In this document: positions 6,072-13,918 of the stretch, one piece after another
How positions within the stretch are numbered: the stretch's first letter is position 1
How the letters are laid out: every line of letters begins with the position of its first letter
Virus record (IMG/VR): IMGVR_UViG_3300009545_000067
Span: 1 to 21,582 of that record
DNA: 21,582 nt
Source: a virus
Direction: 5' to 3' (one strand)
Position numbers and translations under genes: made by a program
Notes under the pieces: model-generated
The model's database searches: none
What the model was told of the DNA's origin: nothing
Seen by the model: the letters and a program-made list of their open reading frames with translations, nothing else

Positions 6072-7097
6072 ATCAGTCTCCGTGTTAGCGCGCGTTTTGT
6101 CGGTTGACCCTGACGCAGCAGGCGACGCGCCGCCGGAGCTGGTCAGGGATTTCTGCAGGGCGGCAAAGGCAGCCTGCTCGGTGGCGATTTCATCGACCAG
6201 GCCGAGCGCGAGGCCCGACTGTTTCGGATCATCGTGCTGGGCGAGGAACCACTGCCCCTCAAGCTCGGCGATCGTGGCCGTAGAGAGGGCGCGGCCGGCA
6301 TTCACCACACCAGCGAAGCGGCGTCCGATCTGGTCGACGGTCGACTGCAATTTTGCACGCGCATCGTCCGAAAGCGGCTTCCAGTCGTGGCCGTCCGTCT
6401 TGCGGGCGCCATTCTGGATCGCCTCGATCTTGACGCCATGCTCGGCGAGCCAGCCGGAGGCATCGACGTGCAGGACGTAGACGCCGATGGAGCCGACATC
6501 GCTTTCGGAGGCGGCAAGGATCCTGTCAGCCGCACTGGCGAGCGCATAGGCGGCCGAGCATGCGGTGCGGACCGAGGCCCAAACGGGCTTGCCTGCGGAC
6601 TTGCCATTACCGGCAGCAATGTCGGCAGCGAGATCGAAGCAGCCATCGACAAGACCGCCGGGCGAGTTGATGCGCAGAAACAGCGCGTGAACGCGATCAT
6701 CGCCACGGGCAAGCGCAACGGCCGCGCCGATCTGAGTGTAACCGCCGTACCAACAATCGGTCCAAAAATCGTAGTAGCCATCGGGCGTCAGGACGCCGCA
6801 GATGTCGATGACGGCGACGCCATCGACGATGGCGTAACCATCCGCCCACTCGATCGTGCCAGCCCACGGAACTGAGGCCGTGGCGAGGCGTGACCGGTCA
6901 ACCTGCCGATCGGCGTCGTCATCATCGCCGGCCTCGGCGCGCGGCCGATGAGTGAGGGCCGAAAAGGCGCGCGTCAGCAAATTGCCGCCGCCGGAACGAC
7001 GCTCCTCGAACGCACGATCGATCATGGCCTCCGCGACGCTCCGTTCGAGCATCAGCACACGGCCGGGCGTCCTTAGGATAAGATCGAGATCAGGCAT
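5574..7097 (-). CDS. Head maturation protease (S49/SppA-type) with C-terminal scaffold, lambda C/Nu3-like
   Basis: This 507-aa protein combines a serine protease and a scaffold. Residues about 75-310 form an S49/ClpP-fold domain: RINSPGG (143-149), the likely nucleophile Ser181 in TACSAAYALAS, and the likely general base Lys233 in NGARKTDG after GSIGVY. This Ser/Lys dyad cleaves scaffold and portal or capsid tails inside the prohead. Residues from 343 on are a separate helical and extremely acidic part (runs of Asp and Glu), typical of scaffold. The start is the ATG at 7095-7097 with GGAA upstream, overlapping the portal stop by 8 nt; the open frame continues further upstream to 7478 but that part is a shadow of the portal gene. 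In lambda, Nu3 is likewise translated from an internal start within C. Confidence 0.85.
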   Translation of the reverse strand: MPDLDLILRTPGRVLMLERSVAEAMIDRAFEERRSGGGNLLTRAFSALTHRPRAEAGDDDDADRQVDRSRLATASVPWAGTIEWADGYAIVDGVAVIDICGVLTPDGYYDFWTDCWYGGYTQIGAAVALARGDDRVHALFLRINSPGGLVDGCFDLAADIAAGNGKSAGKPVWASVRTACSAAYALASAADRILAASESDVGSIGVYVLHVDASGWLAEHGVKIEAIQNGARKTDGHDWKPLSDDARAKLQSTVDQIGRRFAGVVNAGRALSTATIAELEGQWFLAQHDDPKQSGLALGLVDEIATEQAAFAALQKSLTSSGGASPAASGSTDKTRANTETDMPLAEQIAALRAKAANGDTAALAELKSLGVSAKAEDATDDDAGDDDETDGDGKQKPANDDDDDEEDGDGEPEAKATGADAGFKLLNAKEAKGRTDLANRLARKVADGKLTYGEAKDMLASAPKSRPLADAMTNRDRNPGNDAGAGLARGAGLGAAVDRLVAKKRA

Positions 7098-8736
7098 CGC
7101 TGGTTCCAGTTCTTCCCTGTTCACCGCCCGGCTGCTGCTGGGCATCGGTCGGGGCGACGATCTTGGTATCGGTGACGACGCCCGGAATGCCGGCGGCTTC
7201 CATGGCGGCACGCTCGCGGGCGAGCTGGGCGATGATCTCTTCCCAATCCTGACCCTGCTCGGCCGCTTCGCGTTCGAGCGTCGAAATGCGCCCATCAATC
7301 CGCAGAGAGGAAGCCTGCGCTTCCTTGACCGGGTCGATGAAGCCGCGCGCCGGACCGATCCAGTCGGCGTTGAGCCAGGCGGCCGGCGCATCATAAAAGT
7401 CGGCGCAACCCTTCGGCACCTCGACCGTGCCGGCGTCGAGCGCATCCTCGAGCCAGGCCGCGAAGACCGGAACAGCAAAACCCCAGATCAGGATGGCGCG
7501 GAGGCGCATTACCCCGCGCCAGACCTCGTTGAGCGCGGCGCGGGCCGACGAATAGTTGGTGTTCGACCAATCCATCGACAGCTGCTCGTAGGAAATGCCG
7601 AGCGAGGCGGCGAACGCCTGCAAAAACGACGTCTGAAACGCCGGATAGCCCGCTGTCTGTCGCGGTGTCGTGTTCAGGTCGAGCCGGTCGGACGGAAACA
7701 GCGTCAGGAAGCGCGCATCGTCCATCACATTGCGCTTGCCGTAGAACTCGGCGCGCGACGTGTTGAATTCGCCCCAGTCGACGTCGCTGGGGGCGTCGCT
7801 GCCGAGGTGGTCGGCGGCGTATTCGGCGCCCATCTGGGTGTAAATCGCGCCGACGATGGTGGCGTTGATCGCCGCCGTGCGCACTTCGGATTCTGAGTAG
7901 CGGGATAGCATGCGAAGCTTGGTCAGCGACGCGACGAAGTCGGAAATGCCACGTGACTGGCCTGGCCGATGCTTGTCGTAGACATGAACGACCTTCGGCC
8001 GCTCCCAGGGCCCTATCGCATCCCAGCGGGGGATGTAATCCCACTGAAAGGACGACGTTTTCATGCTGAAAACGTCGGCGGGATGACCGCGGCGGATGTG
8101 ATAGCCGATCGGCGCGTTGTTCTGGTCTTTTTCGACCCCGCCCCGCAGCGTGTCGCTGTCCGGCATGCCCATCGGATTGCTCAGGCGGTCGGGATCGATG
8201 ATCTGGACGGCAGTGCGATAGTTCCAGCCGGGTCGATCGATCCAGCGAAGCACGCCAAGGCCCTCGCCAATGCCGACAAACTCGCGGGTAATGAGCCCGG
8301 CGAGCCCGGCAAACGGCAACTGCCGCTCGGCATCGCAACGGAAGATCGGGTCTTCGGCCCAATCGAACCATTTTGACTGGATTTGACGGCCAAGCGCGTG
8401 CGCCGCGGCAGGCGAAATCCCCAAACCGACCGGATCGGGCTTCGCGTTGAGGCGCAGCGAGCCGCCGACCAGCATGTCGACCTTGCGATCGACGCCGGAT
8501 TTGGCCCAGCCCTCGTTGCGGATGACGTCACGGATGCGTGCGATCGAAACCGGACGGTCACGGAGCCACTCGGCATCGGCGGACTGGATGGGCGGCATCC
8601 AGCCCTGCAGGGACGGATGGCCGAGATCAGCCGCGTTGTAGCTGGTGCGGCGGATTCCGCCTTCGGCAACGGGCCGTGCGGTACGGCCGGTCGCGTCGCC
8701 GGCGGCAACACGCACGCGAGGCTTCAAAGCGCTCAA
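7090..8736 (-). CDS. Portal protein (lambda gpB family)
   Basis: This 548-aa protein is a lambda-type portal, the dodecameric channel at one capsid vertex through which DNA is packaged and ejected. Family features include VIRNEGWAKSGVDRKVDMLV near residue 70-90, the RPGQSRGIS segment (257-265), and the highly typical WSNTNYSSARAAL stretch (390-402) before the channel/crown region. The C-terminal 80 residues are helical and Gln/Glu-rich, as in clipped portal tails. The start is TTG at 8734-8736, overlapping the W gene stop as TTGA, with GGGAG six nucleotides upstream; no better ATG exists. The gene sits between W and the protease, as in lambda. Confidence 0.9.
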   Translation of the reverse strand: MSALKPRVRVAAGDATGRTARPVAEGGIRRTSYNAADLGHPSLQGWMPPIQSADAEWLRDRPVSIARIRDVIRNEGWAKSGVDRKVDMLVGGSLRLNAKPDPVGLGISPAAAHALGRQIQSKWFDWAEDPIFRCDAERQLPFAGLAGLITREFVGIGEGLGVLRWIDRPGWNYRTAVQIIDPDRLSNPMGMPDSDTLRGGVEKDQNNAPIGYHIRRGHPADVFSMKTSSFQWDYIPRWDAIGPWERPKVVHVYDKHRPGQSRGISDFVASLTKLRMLSRYSESEVRTAAINATIVGAIYTQMGAEYAADHLGSDAPSDVDWGEFNTSRAEFYGKRNVMDDARFLTLFPSDRLDLNTTPRQTAGYPAFQTSFLQAFAASLGISYEQLSMDWSNTNYSSARAALNEVWRGVMRLRAILIWGFAVPVFAAWLEDALDAGTVEVPKGCADFYDAPAAWLNADWIGPARGFIDPVKEAQASSLRIDGRISTLEREAAEQGQDWEEIIAQLARERAAMEAAGIPGVVTDTKIVAPTDAQQQPGGEQGRTGTSDA

Positions 8737-8978
8737 ATCCGTCTCCCAAAGCCGATGCGGATCGGCCCGTTGCCGGTCGGCAGGCCGGTAAGCCTCGACC
8801 GCAACACCTCAAGCCGGGCGATCTCGGCGTCAATGTCCGCGAGGGTCGCCATTTCCTTTTGTACCGACCCGCTCTGGTACTGAGTCCGCACGACCGCACC
8901 GCCGGTCAGGCGCGCCATTTTGGCCGAGCGCAGGCTATCGATCGCCGAGTTGATCTCGTCGAGGGTCATGTCGGCCAT
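8733..8978 (-). CDS. Head-tail joining protein gpW-like
   Basis: This 81-aa protein resembles lambda gpW (68 aa): an N-terminal helix (MTLDEINSAIDSLRSAKMAR), a beta-hairpin (GGAVVRTQYQSGSVQKEMAT), a second helix (LADIDAEIARLEVLRSRL) and a short basic tail ending GFGRRI. gpW plugs the portal after DNA packaging and is needed before gpFII and the tail can attach. The start is ATG at 8976-8978 with AGGA five nucleotides upstream; an upstream in-frame extension to 9080 reads into the intergenic region and has no such site. It precedes the portal gene with a 4-nt overlap. It is separated from the large terminase gene by an opposite-strand insertion of about 1.6 kb. Confidence 0.8.
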   Translation of the reverse strand: MADMTLDEINSAIDSLRSAKMARLTGGAVVRTQYQSGSVQKEMATLADIDAEIARLEVLRSRLTGLPTGNGPIRIGFGRRI

Positions 8979-9044
8979 CACAGTCCTGCATCGTTGTCGG
9001 TTGAACAATTGGGCGGGGCAAGACACAGCGCGACGCCAGACATT

Positions 9045-9077
9045 CCATGCCAATACACTTGCGTTGTCTTGGCATGG
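9045..9077. promoter_or_regulatory. 9-bp perfect inverted repeat upstream of the plus-strand ATPase gene
   Basis: CCATGCCAA (9045-9053) and TTGGCATGG (9069-9077) are perfect inverted arms with a 15-nt spacer, ending 38 nt before the GTG start. This places the repeat where a promoter or leader of the plus-strand gene should be. It could be an operator for a dimeric regulator or an RNA hairpin. No convincing -35/-10 pair could be assigned by eye. Confidence 0.5.
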
Positions 9078-9115
9078 CACTAAGAGTTGAGTGAGCTATT
9101 TCAGAGGGGCGTTCG

Positions 9116-10624
9116 GTGGACACCATTCGACAAGCACTTCAGTCACTCGACCTAGGTAAATCGGTGGCAGAGTTCGACGAAGCGCTGGAACGCTATTTCG
9201 TTGAGACCAACGCGTTTCGCGAACTCGTGCACGATCGTTGCGACATCATTTCTGGCGACAAGGGAACAGGAAAGACCGCCATCTACCGAATACTCGAGAA
9301 GACCTATGCGGCGCTGCCGGAACTAAAGAAGATTGAGGTTATTCCGGCATTTAACCCGTCAGGGAGCCCGATCTTTCAACTTCTCACGAATCACGAGGTG
9401 CAGACCGAGGCAGAGTACAACCACCTTTGGAAGGCTTACCTATCCTCATTCGCCGGAAATTGGATCCTACGCCTCTATGAAGGCAGCTTCACCCCGCAGA
9501 TGTCTACACTTGACAATGTGCTACGCGGACTCGAACTGCGCACTGAGCTAGATGCCCCCCGAAGCGTCTTCTCGAAGGTTCTGAGCAAGATTGGCTCGAT
9601 GTTCAACTGGCGGTCAGCGGAGATGCAATTCACCATTTCCGAAAGTGGAATGCCAGTACTAACCCCTCGTGTCGAGTTTTCAGGAGACGAGGCCGCTAAA
9701 ACCAAGACGCCGGGTCCTGTACCTGCGGACGCCATCTTCAGATTGTTGAACGCTTGTCTTGTTGAGGCCAACATCACAGTTTGGATCGCCATCGATCGAC
9801 TTGACGAGGCATTTTCAGGATACCCGGGGATCGAGATACCCGCTCTGCGAGCGTTGCTGCGAACTTATCTAGACTTAACAGAATTCAGCAATATCAAGCT
9901 TAAGTTATTTGTTCGGAGAGACTTGTTTAGCAGAATTACTGCAGGCGGTTTCGTTAATTTGACCCACATAAACGCCCGTAAGCTTGATATAATCTGGCGG
10001 GAAGACGACCTGCTCAATCTACTCTGCAGACGAATAAGGGAGAACCCTCAGTTCTGCGCGGCGCTGAAGATAGTCGGAGCGACGGATAAAGAGATATTCG
10101 ACGTGATGTTTCCAGAGCAAGTCGACTTTGGAAAACGAAAGCCCGTAACGTGGACTTGGATGATGCGACGAATTCGCGATGGCAACGACGTGAAGCCTCC
10201 ACGCAATCTTCTCGATCTCATCCTGCTATCGCAACGGGCACAACTCAAACGTGAGGACATCAGGAACCGAATGATCGACGCACGTCCGATACTAGAGCCA
10301 GACGCGCTTCGGGAGGGGTTGTCCGACCTCAGCGTCATGAGGGTTAATGACACCCTTTTTGCCGAGGCCGGGGAATCCGCCGTTGCTGCCATTGGCAAAT
10401 TCCGAGGAGGCAAAGCCGAACACAACATTCAGTCGATTGCCTCACTCTTCGGAACTAGCGTCGAGCAGGCACGAGCCGATGCCACCCCGTTGGTCGCAAT
10501 AGGGTTCCTAGAGGTAATCAAGGATTCCTATAAGGTGCCCAGTCTCTTTCGCGAGGGAATGAAAATCACCCAGGGTAAGGCCTTCGAAGGCGGTTTAGTG
10601 TCCGGAGAAGACGACGACGAATAA
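9116..10624 (+). CDS. P-loop ATPase, Sll1717-like family; opposite-strand cargo gene (moron)
   Basis: This 502-aa protein has a clear Walker A motif GDKGTGKTA (residues 47-55), a Walker B-like strand VWIAIDRLDEAF (222-233, acidic residues D227, D230, E231), and a likely sensor/arginine-finger region KLFVRRDLFSRI (263-274). The C-terminal third is helical and ends in an acidic tail (GEDDDE). The layout resembles the Sll1717-type P-loop ATPases, whose function is unknown. The start is GTG with AGAGGGG six nucleotides upstream. It is the only large plus-strand gene, sits between large terminase and W, and ends 12 nt from the convergent terminase stop. Its composition is foreign: 22 G+C of 60 bases at 9901-9960, against 42 of 60 in the portal at 8401-8460. 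No membrane segments or nuclease motifs are visible. A host-benefit or phage-exclusion role is inference. Confidence 0.85.
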   Translation: MDTIRQALQSLDLGKSVAEFDEALERYFVETNAFRELVHDRCDIISGDKGTGKTAIYRILEKTYAALPELKKIEVIPAFNPSGSPIFQLLTNHEVQTEAEYNHLWKAYLSSFAGNWILRLYEGSFTPQMSTLDNVLRGLELRTELDAPRSVFSKVLSKIGSMFNWRSAEMQFTISESGMPVLTPRVEFSGDEAAKTKTPGPVPADAIFRLLNACLVEANITVWIAIDRLDEAFSGYPGIEIPALRALLRTYLDLTEFSNIKLKLFVRRDLFSRITAGGFVNLTHINARKLDIIWREDDLLNLLCRRIRENPQFCAALKIVGATDKEIFDVMFPEQVDFGKRKPVTWTWMMRRIRDGNDVKPPRNLLDLILLSQRAQLKREDIRNRMIDARPILEPDALREGLSDLSVMRVNDTLFAEAGESAVAAIGKFRGGKAEHNIQSIASLFGTSVEQARADATPLVAIGFLEVIKDSYKVPSLFREGMKITQGKAFEGGLVSGEDDDE

Positions 10625-10636
10625 CGCCGGAACGAA

Positions 10637-12757
10637 CTACCTGTTCAGACGCGCCAGAGCGTCGAGCCCATCACTCAATTTTTTCGTTCGTACCGGCTTG
10701 GCCGGCTCCGCATCTACCTCGTCTGCGAGAGTTTCGGCGGCGGGCAAAGCCGTCGTGACAGCGCCGGACGGTGCGCCAAAAATATCTGTCTGGATGTCGC
10801 GCGTCATTTCCGACAGTTCGCGGGCACGATCTTCCCACTGCTTCTCGGTCCACACCCAAAGGTTGGTGTAATACGTCAGCGCCCAACCGTAGATGTTGCA
10901 GTCGAGCCAGTGGTTCGGCCCCTTGCGCTGCCAGACGCGCTTGATCTCACCCTTCTCTTCGACGGTCGCCACGAACTCGGAGACGAGGTGGCGGAAATAC
11001 TCCTCCTCGGTATCGCCGGGGAACTGCTGGTAGCCGGTGGGCAGGCCGCCGTCGCCCTCCTTGGGCAGCCGCGCGAGGAAGTTCATCAGCGCGGCCTTGA
11101 GGCCGTAGGTACCGACCAGCCATACCTTCATGCCATGGCGGCGCGCCTTACCGGCCGAGGTGCCGTGCTTCCTGACCTCGGGCGTTTCAGCGCGGCCGAT
11201 CGGCAGTTTGCTCCAACCCTCGATACCCTTGAAGGCAAGCGCGTTGTGGCGGCGCTTCACCCAGCTGTAGACCGCCTCAGCGTTGTAGCCGCTGTCGACG
11301 CCGATCAGGTCGGGCGCGATGCGGATGCCGCAGAAGCTGATCCCCCGATCCGCTATGAGATCGAGCTTGGGCCACGCCCCTTCGAAGGCGACGTCGGTCG
11401 ATCCGGCGAGGAAGCCGTGATCGATATGCCAGGTGCGTTTCCCCGGCCCCCAACCGAGGATCGCCCAATAGAGACCGTCCGCCTGCACGTCGGCCGTCAG
11501 CGTGGTGTAGAGCACCCCGGCGGGCATCGCACCCCGCGACCAATCACTGTCTTTGCGCGCGGCCAGCAACTCCCAACCTGGCCCCTCGCCCTTTGGTTCG
11601 TAGGCGCGGCCGAGGTCGCTGTTCTGGAACGGCTGCAGCTTCTCCGGGTCATCGCCAGCGTCTTTTTCGCGCTGCGCCAGGTTGTCCCAGCGCTCGAAGA
11701 TATTGAACTCGCCGGTGATGGCGTAGCTCTTGATGAAGCGGCCGGTATGGCGGTGTCGCCAGGCGTCGATATCGCCCCTCGCGATCGTCTTTGGCGGGAC
11801 CTCGCCATCGGCGTCGGGAGCGGTCGGTATCCAGCAGGCACCCGACGCGACCGAAATCATGTTGGCCTTGTCGCCCTCGTAGTGCACCATGCCACAGCTG
11901 GGGCAGATGAGGCGGCAACGGAACGGCGCGGCGTCGTTCTTCTGGATATCTTCCCAGACGAAATCCGTGAGATCGCCGCAGCGCTTGCACGCCATGTAGT
12001 AGCGGCGCTTATCGCCGAGCTCGTAGTCGGCGTCGATGTCAGCGCCCTTCAGCTTCGGCGAGGATACGTCGAGCACCTTGGCGAGGCCGAAGACACGGAA
12101 CGTCTTAAGGCGCGCGTCGCTCAAATCCTTCGGATCGCCTTCGCCATCGGCGTTGTCGGTCCAGGCGGAACGATCGTCGCGCACCATGTAGCGTATCGAA
12201 TGCTGGCGCAGCGTGGCCGCCGAGTTGGCGCCGGACAGGAGCAGGAAGCCACCGGCGAAACGGACGCGCTTGGTTGTCGAGCCTTCGCCCGACCGCGACC
12301 GCTTCGGGGCCACGGTGCCACCACGCGCCGGCGACAATACCGGGGTGGCGTTGATCGTCGGCTCTAGCTTCTCCTGGTACCAGTCGATCGCCGCCTGCAC
12401 GGTTGGGCCGACATACATCGTCGGACCCGGTGCACGGTGCATGATGAAGCCCAGCCAGTTTTCGCCAACCGCCGAACCACCCGACTGCGACGGCTTGATG
12501 ATGACGACGCGCTCGCACGGATCATCCGGCGAGAGTGCATCCATCGGCTCGATCAGATACGGCCCGACGTCGTTGCGCCAGGGGCCAGGCACAGCGCCAA
12601 TCTCCGGCACGATGCGGAAGGCCTCAGCCCAGTTCGAGACCTTTTCCTGCGGATCGGGCCGAATGCCGTTGGCAGCCCCACGATAGACGACGCGGCCATT
12701 GCCGCGGATGCGACGATCGCTGTCAGTTCGGCTCGCCAGCGTCGAGGTCGTCGCCAT
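10637..12757 (-). CDS. Terminase large subunit (lambda gpA family)
   Basis: This 706-aa protein is the packaging ATPase and nuclease. Counting from the chosen start, Walker A is KPSQSGGS (88-95) and the Walker B region is YMVRDDRSAW (D194, D195), followed by the family-typical DGEGDPKDL. A zinc-ribbon-like set of cysteines (about 257, 260, 285, 288) separates ATPase and nuclease. Likely nuclease metal ligands are D423 (LTADVQADG), D488 (IGVDSGYN) and D619 (NHWLDC). It cuts concatemers at cos-type ends and pumps DNA through the portal. The start is uncertain: three consecutive ATGs at 12763-12755 overlap the small subunit gene by about 35 nt, and I take the third, with TGGA 5 nt upstream. No start codon exists nearer the small subunit stop. 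Confidence 0.9.
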   Translation of the reverse strand: MATTSTLASRTDSDRRIRGNGRVVYRGAANGIRPDPQEKVSNWAEAFRIVPEIGAVPGPWRNDVGPYLIEPMDALSPDDPCERVVIIKPSQSGGSAVGENWLGFIMHRAPGPTMYVGPTVQAAIDWYQEKLEPTINATPVLSPARGGTVAPKRSRSGEGSTTKRVRFAGGFLLLSGANSAATLRQHSIRYMVRDDRSAWTDNADGEGDPKDLSDARLKTFRVFGLAKVLDVSSPKLKGADIDADYELGDKRRYYMACKRCGDLTDFVWEDIQKNDAAPFRCRLICPSCGMVHYEGDKANMISVASGACWIPTAPDADGEVPPKTIARGDIDAWRHRHTGRFIKSYAITGEFNIFERWDNLAQREKDAGDDPEKLQPFQNSDLGRAYEPKGEGPGWELLAARKDSDWSRGAMPAGVLYTTLTADVQADGLYWAILGWGPGKRTWHIDHGFLAGSTDVAFEGAWPKLDLIADRGISFCGIRIAPDLIGVDSGYNAEAVYSWVKRRHNALAFKGIEGWSKLPIGRAETPEVRKHGTSAGKARRHGMKVWLVGTYGLKAALMNFLARLPKEGDGGLPTGYQQFPGDTEEEYFRHLVSEFVATVEEKGEIKRVWQRKGPNHWLDCNIYGWALTYYTNLWVWTEKQWEDRARELSEMTRDIQTDIFGAPSGAVTTALPAAETLADEVDAEPAKPVRTKKLSDGLDALARLNR

Positions 12758-13394
12758 CATCATCCAGGTGGTCAAGCTCGCCGGCGAGCTGGTCAAGCAT
12801 GCGCCGCATTTCGTCGGTCAGGATCGCGCGGACGGCGCGGGCATCAGGTGCCACCGTGACCTTTTCCGCGACGGTGGCGGGGAAGGCGAGGAGGCGGTCC
12901 CGCACGCGGCGGAAGGCGGTCATGGTGCGTCGTTCGACGTCGTCCTTGTCGGCAAGACGGTCGAGGCGCTCGTCGAGGTCGAGGCGGGCATTCTCGGCCT
13001 GGTAGGCTTCACGCTCGGCACGGGACCGGTGGTAGTTGGCTTTGCCCTGAGGCGCGCTGCGATCAGTCGCCTCGCCAGCGTCATCCTCGTCATCGCCGAG
13101 ATCGAGGTGATCGGCGACCGGGGCCGGGGCTCGGTTGTTGCGCAGATCCTGCGCCGGGTCCGTCTCCTCAGCGATCGCCCGGTTGAGTGCGACGATGTTT
13201 ACCAGCACCGTGCCGCGCGGGCCGGGCTTCGTCGACAACCGGCCGGCCGCCACCAGCCTGGTCACCCGCTTATGGATCGCCTGCTTCGAAATCGGCGGTT
13301 GCTGGCGCTGCGCCGCCTCGGACAGCGAGACCCAGACGAGGCTCTCCGTCAACTGGCCGTCAACCGCCGCGAGCACGTCCGTCAACCCCGTCAA
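12723..13394 (-). CDS. Terminase small subunit-like DNA-binding protein (Nu1-like)
   Basis: This 223-aa protein lies immediately before the large terminase, overlapping it, as expected for the cos-recognition subunit. Residues about 20-65 read as a winged helix-turn-helix (VSLSEAAQRQQPPISKQAIH, then a wing with PGPRGTVLVN). A middle acidic linker is followed by a long charged helix (YQAENARLDLDERLDRLADK) and a segment RRVRDRLLAFPATVAEKV that recurs in small terminase proteins. The C-terminus is very acidic, probably contacting the large subunit. The start is a TTG at 13392-13394; a second in-frame TTG and a GTG follow within 20 nt in GGTTGACGG repeats, so the exact start is not settled. Confidence 0.75.
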   Translation of the reverse strand: MTGLTDVLAAVDGQLTESLVWVSLSEAAQRQQPPISKQAIHKRVTRLVAAGRLSTKPGPRGTVLVNIVALNRAIAEETDPAQDLRNNRAPAPVADHLDLGDDEDDAGEATDRSAPQGKANYHRSRAEREAYQAENARLDLDERLDRLADKDDVERRTMTAFRRVRDRLLAFPATVAEKVTVAPDARAVRAILTDEMRRMLDQLAGELDHLDDDGDDLDAGEPN

Positions 13395-13707
13395 CCCTGT
13401 GCGAAAATGGCCAAACTACAAAGCACATGCGCTTTGACGTCCCGCATACGTTTTGAGGGCTGGGAAGGACCCGGTGACCCATGGCGGGGTTGTGCAACGT
13501 GCAAATTTGCAGGTTGGCGTCGGGCAGCACGCGCTCAGACCATTGGCCCAAATGCGAAACGCGCCACCGTTGCCGGCAGCGCGTTCGTGATTCCCAATTC
13601 GTTGTCCCAATATCTGTCAAATATTTTCCCCCGCTGCAAGGGGCTTGTTCGATACCTCCCGATCAGCAAGATTGGTGTTGCGTCCAACTCGTCATCAGCA
13701 GGAGAAA
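13395..13707. promoter_or_regulatory. Gene-poor region upstream of the terminase operon (probable late promoter region)
   Basis: No convincing gene lies here. The stretch holds an AT-rich island (about 13590-13630) and, on the minus strand, a perfect TTGACA (13620-13615) without a clear -10 box at 16-18 nt. A 22-bp near-palindrome (13495-13516) lies about 100 nt before the small terminase start. Repeated GTCAAC units occur at 13380-13398. Because all late genes read leftwards from here, the late promoter is probably within it. The exact promoter is not identified. Confidence 0.4.
13495..13516. promoter_or_regulatory. 22-bp near-perfect palindrome, candidate late-gene operator
   Basis: CAACG TGCAAA / TTTGCA G GTTG pairs in 10 of 11 positions around its centre, with the perfect core TGCAAATTTGCA at 13500-13511. 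It lies upstream of the late operon and shares its core with the palindrome at 4759-4786. A dimeric activator or repressor site is the simplest reading. Confidence 0.5.
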
Positions 13708-13782
13708 ATGAAGCAGGCATTCGCCAGTTTAGCGATCTCGGCGATTATCATGTGTTGCGGCGCCACGCGGCGTGACATCTAA
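13708..13782 (+). CDS. Possible 24-aa hydrophobic small protein
   Basis: ATG at 13708 follows AGGAG at 13700-13704 with a 3-nt spacer, a strong ribosome binding site but close. The predicted peptide has a lysine near the start, then a hydrophobic stretch (AFASLAISAIIMCCGA) and a short basic end (TRRDI). It could be a small membrane peptide or a signal-like leader. It is on the plus strand in an otherwise gene-poor region, and its stop overlaps the next possible ORF by 11 nt. Small ORFs of this size arise by chance, so this is tentative. Confidence 0.25.
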   Translation: MKQAFASLAISAIIMCCGATRRDI

Positions 13783-13918
13783 CGACACGACAGAAGCCGT
13801 CATCAAATACCTAGTAGCTCACCCCGATCAGAGGGCACTGGCCGCCGCGAGTACGGCCGAAGTAGCTCTGAAAGCAGCTTATCCCTGTAGCGTGCTGCGT
13901 CTCCAGTCTGCGCGCTAG
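13772..13918 (+). CDS. Possible 48-aa small protein
   Basis: A GTG-started plus-strand frame overlaps the 24-aa ORF and encodes a 48-aa product with two helix-like segments (TTEAVIKYLVAHPDQRALAA and AEVALKAAYPCSVLRLQSAR), vaguely like a helix-turn-helix. Its TAG stop shares the palindromic bases CTAG (13915-13918) with the TAG of the convergent minus-strand gene. The ribosome binding site is weak and would need coupling to the preceding ORF. I do not recognise a family. Confidence 0.3.
   Translation: MTSNDTTEAVIKYLVAHPDQRALAAASTAEVALKAAYPCSVLRLQSAR

Noticed and set aside
7098-7478. Upstream in-frame extension of the protease gene
   Set aside because: It overlaps the portal gene by nearly 400 nt and is Arg/Ser/Pro-rich; the ATG at 7097 has a ribosome binding site and starts the family-like sequence.
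8979-9080. Upstream extension of the W-like gene
   Set aside because: The extra residues read through the inverted repeat of the ATPase leader and do not resemble gpW; the ATG at 8978 has AGGA at a good distance.
10910-12367. A 485-codon plus-strand frame opposite the large terminase
   Set aside because: Shadow of the terminase gene; no domain signature and no separate ribosome binding site that fits.
13360-13720. Three minus-strand small frames (13360-13620, 13416-13610, 13535-13720) upstream of the small terminase
   Set aside because: None has a good ribosome binding site, they overlap each other, and the stretch also carries palindromes and AT-rich promoter-like sequence. The 61-aa frame 13535-13720 has a fairly natural composition and is the least unlikely of the three.
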